Positions 32,884-41,544 of a DNA stretch of 64,000 bases are shown here, piece by piece. Both the position numbers and the translations under genes were made by a program. Positions within the stretch are counted from its first letter, which is position 1. Each line of letters opens with the position of its first letter. The DNA is from JBBROS01 sp963792675 (GTDB lineage: Bacteria; Pseudomonadota; Alphaproteobacteria; Acetobacterales; Acetobacteraceae). The stretch spans positions 2,232,001-2,296,000 of the forward strand of contig CAWBWT010000002.1 in NCBI GenBank assembly GCA_963792675.1, read 5' to 3'. The notes under the pieces are model-generated. The model had not been told where the DNA came from. It made no database searches and saw nothing but the letters and a program-made list of their open reading frames with translations.

Positions 32884-34713
32884 ATGGACATCCGCAACAT
32901 CGCCATCATCGCTCACGTTGACCACGGCAAGACCACGCTGGTCGACCAGCTGCTGCGGCAGTCGGGGGCGTTCCGCGAACACCAGCAAGTGGCGGAGCGG
33001 GCGATGGACAAGAACGACCTGGAAAAAGAGCGCGGCATCACAATCCTGGCCAAGTGCACCAGCGTGATGTGGCGGGATACCAGGATCAACATCGTCGATA
33101 CACCGGGCCACGCCGATTTCGGCGGCGAGGTCGAACGCATCCTGGGCATGGTGGACGGCTGCGTGGTGCTGGTCGACGCGGCCGAAGGCGTGCTGCCGCA
33201 AACCAAGTTCGTGGTCGGCAAGGCGCTGCAGCGCGGCATCAAGCCGATCGTGGTCGTCAACAAGATCGACCGTCAGGACGCGCGGGCCGACGAGGTGCAT
33301 GAGGAGGTGTTCGACCTGTTCGCCGCCTTGGGCGCGACCGACGAGCAGCTCGACTTCCCGATGCTGTATGCGTCGGGCCGGCAGGGCTGGGCCGACCTCG
33401 AGCTTGAGGGCGCCCGCAAGGACCTGACGCCGATGTTCGACCTCATCATGCGGCACGTGCCGCCGACCACGCTCGACAAGGAGGCGCCGTTCGCGATGGT
33501 CGCCTCCATCCTGGACTACGACAACTTCCTGGGCCGCGTGCTGACCGGACGCGTCGAGCAGGGTCGCGCCCGGCTCAACATGCCGGTGAAGGTGCTGCGG
33601 GCCGATGGCAGCGTGGTCGAGACCGGGCGGCTGACGAAGCTGATGGGTTATCGCGGGCTCGACCGGGTGCAGGTGGACGAGTGCGAGGCCGGCGACATCG
33701 TGGCGGTCGCCGGGCTGACGGATGCGACGGTGCCGGACACGGTCGGTGCCCCGGAACTGGCGGCGCCGCTGCACGCGATTCCGGTCGACCCGCCGACGCT
33801 GGCGATGACGTTCCGGGTCAATGACGGCCCGCTGGGCGGCAAGGAAGGCAAGAAGGTGACGTCGCGGCAGATCCGCGACCGGCTGATGCGCGAGGCGGAA
33901 GGCAACGTCGCCATCAAGATCACCGAAAGCAACGAAACCGACGCGTTCGAGGTCGCCGGCCGCGGCGAGCTGCAGCTCGGTGTGCTGATCGAGCAGATGC
34001 GCCGCGAGGGCTTCGAGCTGACGATTGGCCGTCCCCGCGTGCTGACCCGCAAGAACGAGGAGACTGGCGAGCGCGAGGAGCCGTTCGAGGAGGTGCTGGT
34101 CGACGTGGACGAGCCCTACTCCGGCGTCGTCGTTGAGAAGCTCAGCCGGCGCAAGGCACAGATGCAGGACATGCGCCCGTCCGGCGGCGGCAAGGTCCGG
34201 CTGACGTTCCTGATGCCGAGCCGCGGGCTGATCGGCTACCACGGCGAGTTCCTGACGGACACGCGGGGCTCGGGAATCATGAACCGGCTGTTCGCCGGGT
34301 ATCAGCCCTGGGCCGGGCCGATGGAAGGGCGCCGCAACGGCAGCCTGATCAGCACCGAGGCGGGGCAGGCGATCCACTACGCGCTGTTCTACATCCAGGA
34401 GCGGGGAACGCTGTTCGTCGATCCCGGCGACAAGGTTTATACCGGCTTGATCCTGGGGGAAAATAGCCGCGGCGCCGACCTCGAGGTCAACCCGATCAAG
34501 GAAAAGAAGCTCACCAACATCCGGGCCGCCGGCAAGGACGACGCGATGCTGCTGATCCCGCCGCGGCGCATGAGCCTCGAACAGGCGATCGCTTATATCG
34601 AGGACGACGAGCTTGTTGAGGTGACGCCGAGCGCGGTGCGACTGCGCAAGCGGTATCTCGATCCGAACGAGCGCAAGCGGGCCGAGCGCAAGGCCGATAG
34701 CGAAGCGGCCTAG
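32884..34713 (+). CDS. typA: Translational GTPase TypA/BipA
   Basis: A 609-residue ribosome-binding GTPase of the EF-G/LepA superfamily. G1 is in AIIAHVDHGKTTLVDQLLRQ, G2/G3 in KERGITILAKCTSV and INIVDTPGHADFGGEVERIL, G4 in VVVNKIDRQDARADEV. The EF-G V-like domain and C-terminal TypA domain (SRGLIGYHGEFLTDTRGSGI, then KKLTNIRAAGKDDAMLLIPP) complete it. It helps 50S assembly and stress or cold adaptation. The ATG at 32884 follows AAGGA; an upstream ATG-like extension is not homologous. Confidence 0.97.
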   Translation: MDIRNIAIIAHVDHGKTTLVDQLLRQSGAFREHQQVAERAMDKNDLEKERGITILAKCTSVMWRDTRINIVDTPGHADFGGEVERILGMVDGCVVLVDAAEGVLPQTKFVVGKALQRGIKPIVVVNKIDRQDARADEVHEEVFDLFAALGATDEQLDFPMLYASGRQGWADLELEGARKDLTPMFDLIMRHVPPTTLDKEAPFAMVASILDYDNFLGRVLTGRVEQGRARLNMPVKVLRADGSVVETGRLTKLMGYRGLDRVQVDECEAGDIVAVAGLTDATVPDTVGAPELAAPLHAIPVDPPTLAMTFRVNDGPLGGKEGKKVTSRQIRDRLMREAEGNVAIKITESNETDAFEVAGRGELQLGVLIEQMRREGFELTIGRPRVLTRKNEETGEREEPFEEVLVDVDEPYSGVVVEKLSRRKAQMQDMRPSGGGKVRLTFLMPSRGLIGYHGEFLTDTRGSGIMNRLFAGYQPWAGPMEGRRNGSLISTEAGQAIHYALFYIQERGTLFVDPGDKVYTGLILGENSRGADLEVNPIKEKKLTNIRAAGKDDAMLLIPPRRMSLEQAIAYIEDDELVEVTPSAVRLRKRYLDPNERKRAERKADSEAA

Positions 34714-34719
34714 CATCGC

Positions 34720-34746
34720 GCCGGGAAACCCGGCCCGCACGCGGGC
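34720..34746 (+). terminator. Tandem hairpins after typA
   Basis: GCCGGG AAA CCCGGC at 34720-34734 is followed directly by GCCCG CACG CGGGC at 34733-34746, seven bases after the typA stop. No T run follows. They probably protect or terminate the typA transcript. Confidence 0.55.
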
Positions 34747-34782
34747 GTTGCCAACAACCAAGCCATCTGGGGGAAATTTCCT

Positions 34783-35106
34783 ATGACGTCACTCAACCGC
34801 CGCTTATCGGTGGCGGCCTGCGCGGTCGCGATCGGCCTATCGCTTGCGGCCGAGCCCGCCTTCGCCCAGGCGACCAACGGTCCGGCTGCGGGCGTCGGCA
34901 GCACCACGGCGCCAAGCAATTCCGAGGGCACTCCGGCCGGCGGCAGCGGAACGGTCGCAAATACGCGCGTTGGACCGTCCGGTCAGGCGGCATCGACACA
35001 CCGGACGCGGCGTCGCGCACGCCGGGCCCGCCGTCCGGCTGCTGCTCCGACGACGGGCACGCAGTCCGAAAACGGCCTGAACGGCTCGGCCGTCCCCAGC
35101 CGCTAA
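34783..35106 (+). CDS. Small secreted basic protein
   Basis: A 107-residue protein with a signal peptide (SVAACAVAIGLSLAAEPAFAQ with cleavage after Ala-Phe-Ala). The mature part is Gly/Ser/Thr-rich, then a highly basic stretch (HRTRRRARRARRPAAAP). No known domain. GGGGGAAA lies before the ATG. It resembles in style the other secreted protein before typA; possibly both are lineage-specific cell-envelope proteins. Confidence 0.65.
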   Translation: MTSLNRRLSVAACAVAIGLSLAAEPAFAQATNGPAAGVGSTTAPSNSEGTPAGGSGTVANTRVGPSGQAASTHRTRRRARRARRPAAAPTTGTQSENGLNGSAVPSR

Positions 35107-35151
35107 CCGCAGTCGGTTGCGGGTTAGGGCGGGACGGCATAGCCACCGGGC

Positions 35152-36423
35152 ATGCCGTTCCCCCTGCTTGCGAATCGACAGCTTTGGGTCATGGCGGTTT
35201 TGGCGTTCAATGCCGGACTGCCGCTCGCGCTCACCGCGCTGCCGCTCCGCCAGTGGCTGACCGAGGGCGGCACGTCGCTCCAGGCGCTTGGCTTTACTGC
35301 CAGCATCGGCCTGCCTTACACGCTGAAATTCCTTTGGTCGCCGCTGCTCGACCACATCGCACCGCCTTGGCTCGGGCGGCGCCGGGGCTGGCTGCTGCCG
35401 ATCCAGGCCGCGTTGGCTGGGGTCTGCGTTCTGTATGCCTGGAGCGACCCGGTGCTGTCGCCGGTGCGGCTGGTCGGATCGGCCGTGGCGATTGCGTTCC
35501 TGTCCGCCAGCCAGGACATCGTGCTCGACGCCTGGCGCATCGAGACGTTCGTGTCCGACCGCATGCGCGCGGTTTCGCTCGCCACCTATATCTGGGGCTA
35601 TCGGCTGGCCTTGCTGGTGGGCGGACCGGGCGTGCTGCGCCTGGCGACCCTGCTCGATTGGCATCGCGCACTGGCCGTGATGGCCGGCCTGCTCGCTGTG
35701 GCGATGCTCGCGACCCTCGTTGCGGCCGAGCCGGCGCGCGATATGACGGCCCCGGCGAGGGTGGGGTTCGCGCAGCGGCTGCGGCTGATGGTGGTCGATC
35801 CGCTGCGCGACTTCCTGCAACGGCCGCGCGCGTTGCCGATCCTGGCCTTCGTCATGCTGTTCAAGCTGGGCGAGGCGCTGGCGCACACCATGGCGGTGCC
35901 GTTCTACAATGCGATGGGCTTCGATCGGAACGCCATTGCCGACGCGACCGGCATCCCGGGCCTGGCCGCCAGCCTGTTGGGGGCCGCGGCCGGCGCCTGG
36001 CTGATCGGCCGCATCGGCAACGGCCGGGCGCTGATCGCCACCGGCTTCGTGCAGATGGCCTCGATGAGCCTCTATTTCGCGCTCGCTGTCAGCCAAGGCG
36101 ATTGGCGAATCCTGGTGCTCAAGATTGCGCTGGAGAACGTGGCCGAGGGCATGGCCGACGCGGCCTTCCTCACCTATCTGGCGTCGCTGTGCTCGGTTGC
36201 CTTCACCGCGACCCAATATGCCCTGCTGTCGTCGCTGTCGGCGGTCGGGCTGCGCACGCTGGGCGGCCTGTCGGGGGTGCTTGCGGCGTCCATGGGCTGG
36301 GTCGAGTTCTATGCGCTGACGATCTTCGCCGCCCTTCCGGCCATGCTGATCATGCTTTGGTTGCTGCGCCATCTGCCGCCGGCGCGCGGGCCCGCGGCAG
36401 CACCGCGGGAAGCCACACCGTGA
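35152..36423 (+). CDS. AmpG-type muropeptide MFS transporter
   Basis: A 423-residue membrane permease with about 12 helices. The first part, NAGLPLALTALPLRQWLTEG and SIGLPYTLKFLWSPLLDH, is the AmpG signature, followed by SASQDIVLDAWRIETF and ENVAEGMADAAFLTYLASLC. AmpG imports GlcNAc-anhydroMurNAc peptides for cell-wall recycling. It is shorter than the 14-helix Escherichia form. Its 3' end overlaps the PhoR-type gene on the other strand by 74 bases. Confidence 0.88.
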   Translation: MPFPLLANRQLWVMAVLAFNAGLPLALTALPLRQWLTEGGTSLQALGFTASIGLPYTLKFLWSPLLDHIAPPWLGRRRGWLLPIQAALAGVCVLYAWSDPVLSPVRLVGSAVAIAFLSASQDIVLDAWRIETFVSDRMRAVSLATYIWGYRLALLVGGPGVLRLATLLDWHRALAVMAGLLAVAMLATLVAAEPARDMTAPARVGFAQRLRLMVVDPLRDFLQRPRALPILAFVMLFKLGEALAHTMAVPFYNAMGFDRNAIADATGIPGLAASLLGAAAGAWLIGRIGNGRALIATGFVQMASMSLYFALAVSQGDWRILVLKIALENVAEGMADAAFLTYLASLCSVAFTATQYALLSSLSAVGLRTLGGLSGVLAASMGWVEFYALTIFAALPAMLIMLWLLRHLPPARGPAAAPREATP

Positions 36424-37753
36424 CGGTGGTGCCGACGCGTTCGGTGCTGTCGATGGCGAGTTGGCCGCGATGCCGGTTGACGATGTGCTTGACGATGGCG
36501 AGGCCCAGCCCGGTGCCGCCGACGGCGCGGGAGCCCTGCTTGTCGGCGCGGTAGAACCGCTCGGTCAGGCGCGGGATGTGGGCGCGGGCGATGCCTTGCC
36601 CGTTATCGGCCACGGTGATGACGATGCCGGGGCGCGCCGGCCATGGCGGACCTGGGGCCGCGACCTGTGCCGTCAGAAGCAGCGTTCCGTCCTCGCGGCC
36701 GTACTTGACCGCGTTGTCGAGCAGGTTCTGCAGCACCTGCTCGAGCTGGTCTTCGTCGCCCAGAACCGGCGGCAAGCCGGCCGGACACTCCAACCGCAGG
36801 CGTTGGCGGCGGCCGCGGATCTGCGGCTCGAATGCCGCCGCGAGCCGCCGGATCAGCGGCTGCATCTCGACGTGCTCCGCCGGCGCTTGATGTTCGGTCA
36901 ACTCGATGCGGGACAGGCTCAGCAGGTCGTCGATCAGCCGGTTCATCCGCTGCGCCTGCTCGGCCATGATGCCCAGGAAGCGCGCTTGCGCCGGAGGGTC
37001 GTCGGCCGCCGGGCCGCGCAAGGTGTCGATGAAGCCGATGAGGCTCGCGAGCGGCGTGCGCAGCTCGTGGCTGGCATTGGCGACGAAGTCGGCACGCATC
37101 CGCTCGACCGCGCGTTCGCGGGTGCGGTCCGACAGCACGGCCACGAGACGGCCGCCATCGGCCAACGGCGCGAGCAGCGGGATCACGGTTGCGGACACCT
37201 CACGCGACACCGGGACCGGCAGGCTCAGCTCCGCCGATTGCTGCCGGCCCTCGGCCAGCGCCCGATCGATCGCCGCACGCAGATCGGGATGCCGCAGCAC
37301 GGCGCCGATCGCCGGGCCGAATGCCGCCTCCGCCGCGTCGTTGGTCCGGCACACGGCGCGCCCCGGGCCGAGCACGACCAGCGGATCGGGCAGCAGGCGG
37401 ACCAGCGCCTGCTCGGCCCGCACGACCGCGGCCGCATCGGCCAGCTGCGCGGCCGTTGCGCGCGACAGCCGATCGGCCTCGCGGGCGATGTGGGCGGTGG
37501 CGGAGAACTGCGGCGACTTGGCTGCCGCGGCGTCCGCGGCGCCGGGCAGGGCACCGCGGAAGGCTCCGAGCACGCGGTCGAGGTCCCGCATCCACAGCAG
37601 CGCCAGCACCACCCCCCACCCGGCGACGAGGCCGATGCCGGCGACAGCCGGCTTCCAGTCCAGCGCTCCGACCATTGCCAACACCAGCAGGACGCCGGCC
37701 GGACCGACGGCCAGCACCGCGGCCATGTGCAGCGGACGTTGTAGGGCGCGCAT
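36350..37753 (-). CDS. phoR: Sensor histidine kinase, PhoR type
   Basis: A 467-residue kinase with two N-terminal membrane helices (AVLAVGPAGVLLVLAMVGA and AGIGLVAGWGVVLALLW), a PAS-like segment (LLPDPLVVLGPGRAVCRTND), the H-box FVANASHELRTPLASLIGFI, N-box LLDNAVKYG and G-boxes TVADNGQGIARAHIPRL and GGTGLGLAIVKHIVNRHRG. PhoR responds to phosphate limitation through PhoU/PstSCAB and phosphorylates PhoB; here neither phoB nor pst genes are in the window, so the assignment rests on sequence type. The start is ATG at 37753. Confidence 0.85.
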   Translation of the reverse strand: MRALQRPLHMAAVLAVGPAGVLLVLAMVGALDWKPAVAGIGLVAGWGVVLALLWMRDLDRVLGAFRGALPGAADAAAAKSPQFSATAHIAREADRLSRATAAQLADAAAVVRAEQALVRLLPDPLVVLGPGRAVCRTNDAAEAAFGPAIGAVLRHPDLRAAIDRALAEGRQQSAELSLPVPVSREVSATVIPLLAPLADGGRLVAVLSDRTRERAVERMRADFVANASHELRTPLASLIGFIDTLRGPAADDPPAQARFLGIMAEQAQRMNRLIDDLLSLSRIELTEHQAPAEHVEMQPLIRRLAAAFEPQIRGRRQRLRLECPAGLPPVLGDEDQLEQVLQNLLDNAVKYGREDGTLLLTAQVAAPGPPWPARPGIVITVADNGQGIARAHIPRLTERFYRADKQGSRAVGGTGLGLAIVKHIVNRHRGQLAIDSTERVGTTVTVWLPAVLPRARAPAADGAATKA

Positions 37754-37776
37754 GGCGCCGCGGGCAACCGGCCCGG

Positions 37777-39102
37777 CTAAACGCCCGGCGCTGCCAGCGA
37801 TTGCGGCGCCGGCTGCACCACATGGCTGCCGCCCCGGTCCACCTGGAAGATGGCCAAGCCGCGGCGCACCTGCCCGTTCGGCTGCAACGCGACCAAGCCG
37901 TCGGCGCCGGCAAAGCCGTCCGGACGAGACAGCGCGTTCGCGTCGAACCCCTGCGGCGTGGCGACCGAGCGGGCCATGCCGGCCGCGTCATAGGCGATGG
38001 ATGCGAAGTCACGCGCCGGACCGTTGTACTTGGCGGCATATTGCTGCTCGAACCCGCTCCGCGCCGCCGGGTCGGGGGCGGCGAACCAGGCTCCGGCGAG
38101 ACCCGGCAGCTGCGACGCCTCGCGCAGCCAGGTTGCCGGGCCCAGGATGCGGACCTGGTCCGGCGGCAGATCGTAGAAGGCGAGCAGCGGCACGACCTGA
38201 CCGAGCAGCCCGCCCGAGGCGCCGAGCAGCAGCGCATCCATCGGCGGCGGCGGCGGCGCTTGCCGGCCGATCTCGGCGGCCTGGCGGCGCCCGTCGGCGT
38301 CGTTGCTGGCGCGCGCCGCCCGCTGCTGCGCCTCGATGGCGCCGCGCCGGCTGCCATAATCCGACACCGTCTTGAGGGCGTCGTTGAAGCCGGTAAAGCT
38401 GTATGGGGCGCGGACGATGCGCGGCTCCTTCAAGCTCGCCTCGCTTGCGGCCGTGCGCAGACCTGCGGCGAGGGCGTCGCCGAAACTGTTCTGCGGCAGC
38501 ACGGCGGCCAAGCGGGCCTTGTTCTCGGCGCCCACGGCCAGCACCATCCGCCGCACTTGCTGCGCGGGGGTGATGCCGAGCGTCCAAACGCCCGGCTGGG
38601 ACAGACTCGCGTCGGAGGTGAAGGCCAGCACCGGAACGCCGGCGGCCGTGGCGACCGGCGCCACCGCCGCGGTTTCGGCGGCGGTCAGGGGGCCGAGCAG
38701 GATGCCGGCGCCGGCGGACAGGGCGGCGCGCGCGGCATTGGCGGCCCCTTCGGGCGTGCCGGCGGTGTCGTACTGGTCGAGCGGCGGCGCGTCGGGGCTG
38801 CCGGGTCGGCCGGGACTGCCGAGCGAGAGTTGGGCCGCTTGCAGCAAGGTCCGGCCCACCTCGGCATTCGGGCCGGTGAGCGGCAGCAGGATGCCGATGC
38901 GCCGGCCCGGCCCGGCCGCGTCCGGCGCCGAGGCCGCGCCCGGGCCGGATGCGCCGTAGCCTCGCGGCTGCGGCGGGGCTACGCAGGCCGACAGCGCCAG
39001 TGCCGCGGACAAGGCCGCGGCGGCGGCGAGCACGCGCCGGGGCAGGGGTCCCGTGCGAAGGAGACTTGATGACCGGACCAGCCGAGCCACGAGACGAACC
39101 AT
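37777..39102 (-). CDS. lpoA: Penicillin-binding protein activator, LpoA/PBP1-type lipoprotein
   Basis: A 441-residue outer-membrane or periplasmic lipoprotein. The lipobox is at LAAAAALSAALALSACVAPP (Leu-Ser-Ala-Cys). The rest is a type-1 periplasmic-binding fold: RRIGILLPLTGPNAEVGRTL, ALSAGAGILLGPLTAAETAA and AVLPQNSFGDALAAGLRTA. LpoA homologues bind and activate PBP1A in peptidoglycan synthesis. GGAGGTG lies before ATG 39102. The gene is divergent from rsmI, the same pairing as in Escherichia. The two 5' ends overlap by 34 bases. Confidence 0.85.
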   Translation of the reverse strand: MVRLVARLVRSSSLLRTGPLPRRVLAAAAALSAALALSACVAPPQPRGYGASGPGAASAPDAAGPGRRIGILLPLTGPNAEVGRTLLQAAQLSLGSPGRPGSPDAPPLDQYDTAGTPEGAANAARAALSAGAGILLGPLTAAETAAVAPVATAAGVPVLAFTSDASLSQPGVWTLGITPAQQVRRMVLAVGAENKARLAAVLPQNSFGDALAAGLRTAASEASLKEPRIVRAPYSFTGFNDALKTVSDYGSRRGAIEAQQRAARASNDADGRRQAAEIGRQAPPPPPMDALLLGASGGLLGQVVPLLAFYDLPPDQVRILGPATWLREASQLPGLAGAWFAAPDPAARSGFEQQYAAKYNGPARDFASIAYDAAGMARSVATPQGFDANALSRPDGFAGADGLVALQPNGQVRRGLAIFQVDRGGSHVVQPAPQSLAAPGV

Positions 39103-40002
39103 CGACACCTCCCGGGGTGGCCATCGATCAAGACGTCGAGTTCCACGCCCTCCGCGTCTATACCAAGCGGCCTCGTGCTGGTAGCCACCCCGATTGGCCA
39201 TCTTGGCGACATTTCAGCGCGGGCCCTGAACGTATTGCGCGGGGTCGACCTGATCCTGTGCGAGGACACCCGCACCACCGCGCGGCTGCTCGGCGAATAC
39301 GGGATCGGCGTGCGGACCGAGCCGCTGCACGACCACAACGAGGCCGGGCGGGCGCCGGCGCTGGTGGCGCGGCTGCTGCGCGGGGCGCGGATGGCGCTGG
39401 TGTCGGACGCAGGCACGCCGCTGGTATCCGATCCCGGCTACCGGCTGGTGCGGGCGGCGGTGGAGGCGGGCGTGCCAGTGTCGGCGGTGCCGGGTCCGAA
39501 TGCGGCGGTGATGGCTCTGGTGCTGTCGGGCCTGCCGCCGCAGCCGTTCCTGTTCGCGGGCTTCCCGCCGCCGCGCTCGGCCGCGCGGGTGGCTGGGTTC
39601 GCCCGGTTGCGCGCGGCCGAACGGGCCGGGCTGTCGGCGACGCTCGTGTGGCACGAGGCGCCGCACCGGCTGGCCGAAGCGCTGGCCGACTTGTCGTCCG
39701 TGTTCGGCGACCGGCCGGCGGCGGTCTGCCGCGAACTGACCAAGCGCTTCGAGGAGGTTCGGCGCGGCCCGCTATCGGTGCTGGCGGCCCACTACGCCGC
39801 GCATGCGCCCCGGGGCGAGATCACGGTCGTGCTGGGCCCCGCGCCCGAAGAAACCGCCGATGCCGAGGACCTCGACGCGGCGCTGCGCCGCGCTTTGCAG
39901 GGAGCCAGCGTACGCGACGCGGCAGCGCTGGTGGCGACCGCGACCGGGCTGCCCCGCAAGACGGTCTATGCCCGCGCCCTCGACCTCGCCAACGAGCGCT
40001 GA
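39069..40002 (+). CDS. rsmI: 16S rRNA (cytidine(1402)-2'-O)-methyltransferase, frameshifted near start
   Basis: A 310-residue SAM enzyme (when repaired) that modifies C1402 in the ribosomal decoding site. The core is LVLVATPIGHLGDISARALN, LCEDTRTTARLLGEYGI, LVSDAGTPLVSDPGYRLVRA and AVPGPNAAVMALVLSGLPPQ. The ATG at 39069 has the better ribosome site (AAGGAGACTTG), but an extra base around 39114-39117 (CCCGGGG) splits the N-terminus from the core; the core alone could start at GTG 39175. The C-terminal domain is ARALDLANER. The next gene is not the usual yraN. Confidence 0.83.
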
Positions 40003-40021
40003 CGGGGCCAATGGCCCGTCA
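40000..40021. terminator. Terminator hairpin overlapping the rsmI stop
   Basis: GACGGGGCC pairs with GGCCCGTC (one bulged G) around the loop AAT, from the stop codon of rsmI (40000-40002) to 40021. It lies between two convergent genes and could serve both. Confidence 0.55.
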
Positions 40022-40038
40022 GCAGGTCGGTAGGCAGG

Positions 40039-41451
40039 TCAGCGGCCGGAGATGATTCGTTCAACGAGCTGCTTGACGCTTGGGATGAAGCCGTTCGAGT
40101 AGAACGGGTCGCTGGCGAAGCGGAAGGCGTTATGGCCGCTGAACATCAGCTGATGCTCGATGGCGTCCTGCGTCTGGTCGTGGCGACGCACCTGCTGCAG
40201 CGTCTTCTGGATGCAGAAGGAGCGGGGGTCGGCTTTCTTGCCGTTGTCGAAGGTCGGCTCGTGCTGGCTCCAATTGCTGAAACGGCACACGCTGAGGCAG
40301 CCCATGCATTCCACCTGGTCCTTCGTGATCTGCGCCGCCCGTTCCGGGGTGACGAAGATCAGCGTCGCATCAGGCGTGCGCAAGGCTTCGGTGAAGCCGG
40401 CGGCGATCCAGCCCTCGACGTTGAACAGGTCGGACGGCGTCAGATAGACCGGGCGCTTGCGCGGACCGATCCCCAGCATCGCCACGTGTTCGCCTACCGG
40501 CTCGGTGCTGTAGGCCACCTGGTGCTCGGCCCGCTCGCGCAGTTCATGGATGAAGCCGTTGTTGACGGCGCTGCTGTAGAAGCCGGTCGGGCTGAACTTG
40601 TTGAGGAAGACGTCGCCCTCCTTCAGCGTCAGCAGCCGCTGCTTCCACGCATCGCTGATCGGGCTCTCCTGGGTCAGCAGCGGGCGGGTGCCGAACTGGA
40701 ACGCGATCGGACCGAGATCGGGATTGTCGATCCAGTCCTCCCACTCCTCGAGCCACCACACGCCGCCGGCCATGATGATCGGCACCTGGTCGAGCCCGAA
40801 CGTGCGCATCAGCTTGCGCAACGCGAGCACGCGCGGGAACGGGTCTTCGGGCTTGGTCGGGTCCTCGCCGTTGGACAGGCCGTTATGACCGCCGGCCAGC
40901 CACGGGTCTTCGTAGACGACGCCACCCAACAGTGCGGCCGCCTTGCTGTAGGCACGCTTCCACAACGCGTTGAAGGCGCGGCTGGAACTGACGATCGGGT
41001 AGTAGTGGACGCCGAACTTGGCGGCGATGTCGGACAAGCGGTACGGCATCCCGGCGCCGCAGGTTAGGCCATGGATCATGCCCTTGGCGCCCTCGAGCAC
41101 GCCGCTGATGACGCGCTCGGCGCCGCCCATTTCCCACAGTATGTTGGCATGGATGCGGCCCTTGCCGCCGCTCAGCTCCCAGGCGCGCTTGGCCTGAGCG
41201 ATGCCGCCTTGGATGCCGAACTGGATCAGCTCCTCATGGCGCTCGCGCCGGGTGCGTCCGTGGTAGTTCTGCTCGAGCGGATTGCCGTCCTCGTCGTAGT
41301 AGTCAGCATTGACGGCGCTGAAGGTGCCGGCCCCGCCGGCCGCGGCCCAATGGCCCGAGGACACCCCGGTCGACACGCCAATGCCTTTGCCGCCTTCGAC
41401 CAACGGCAGTACGTCCACCCCGCCCATGCGGATCTCGTTGATGGCCTTCAT
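40039..41451 (-). CDS. Nitronate monooxygenase / PfaD-like FMN protein
   Basis: A 470-residue flavin TIM-barrel protein. FMN-binding stretches include GKGIGVSTGVSSGHWAAAGG, ELIQFGIQGGIAQAKRAWEL, IPYR-like GMPYRLSDIAAKFGVHYYPI and VPIIMAGGVWWLEEWEDWID. The C-terminal Cys cluster DQVECMGCLSVCRFSNWSQ is unusual for classical 2-nitropropane dioxygenase but typical of this longer subgroup. Its natural substrate is not known; members oxidise alkyl nitronates. ATG at 41451 is clear. Confidence 0.85.
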   Translation of the reverse strand: MKAINEIRMGGVDVLPLVEGGKGIGVSTGVSSGHWAAAGGAGTFSAVNADYYDEDGNPLEQNYHGRTRRERHEELIQFGIQGGIAQAKRAWELSGGKGRIHANILWEMGGAERVISGVLEGAKGMIHGLTCGAGMPYRLSDIAAKFGVHYYPIVSSSRAFNALWKRAYSKAAALLGGVVYEDPWLAGGHNGLSNGEDPTKPEDPFPRVLALRKLMRTFGLDQVPIIMAGGVWWLEEWEDWIDNPDLGPIAFQFGTRPLLTQESPISDAWKQRLLTLKEGDVFLNKFSPTGFYSSAVNNGFIHELRERAEHQVAYSTEPVGEHVAMLGIGPRKRPVYLTPSDLFNVEGWIAAGFTEALRTPDATLIFVTPERAAQITKDQVECMGCLSVCRFSNWSQHEPTFDNGKKADPRSFCIQKTLQQVRRHDQTQDAIEHQLMFSGHNAFRFASDPFYSNGFIPSVKQLVERIISGR

Positions 41452-41544
41452 GTCCGCCGCAGCCCCGAATGCACGGTTGAATTGAGCTAGATTGGAGCAC
41501 CGAGCCGAGAGTCCAGCCCGGTGCTCACGATTTATGACGGAGTA

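Noticed and set aside
32845..34761. 638-residue open frame antisense to typA
   Set aside because: High-GC genes commonly have long open antisense frames; its composition (His, Arg, Gln, Asp-rich) and lack of any domain mark it as a shadow of typA.
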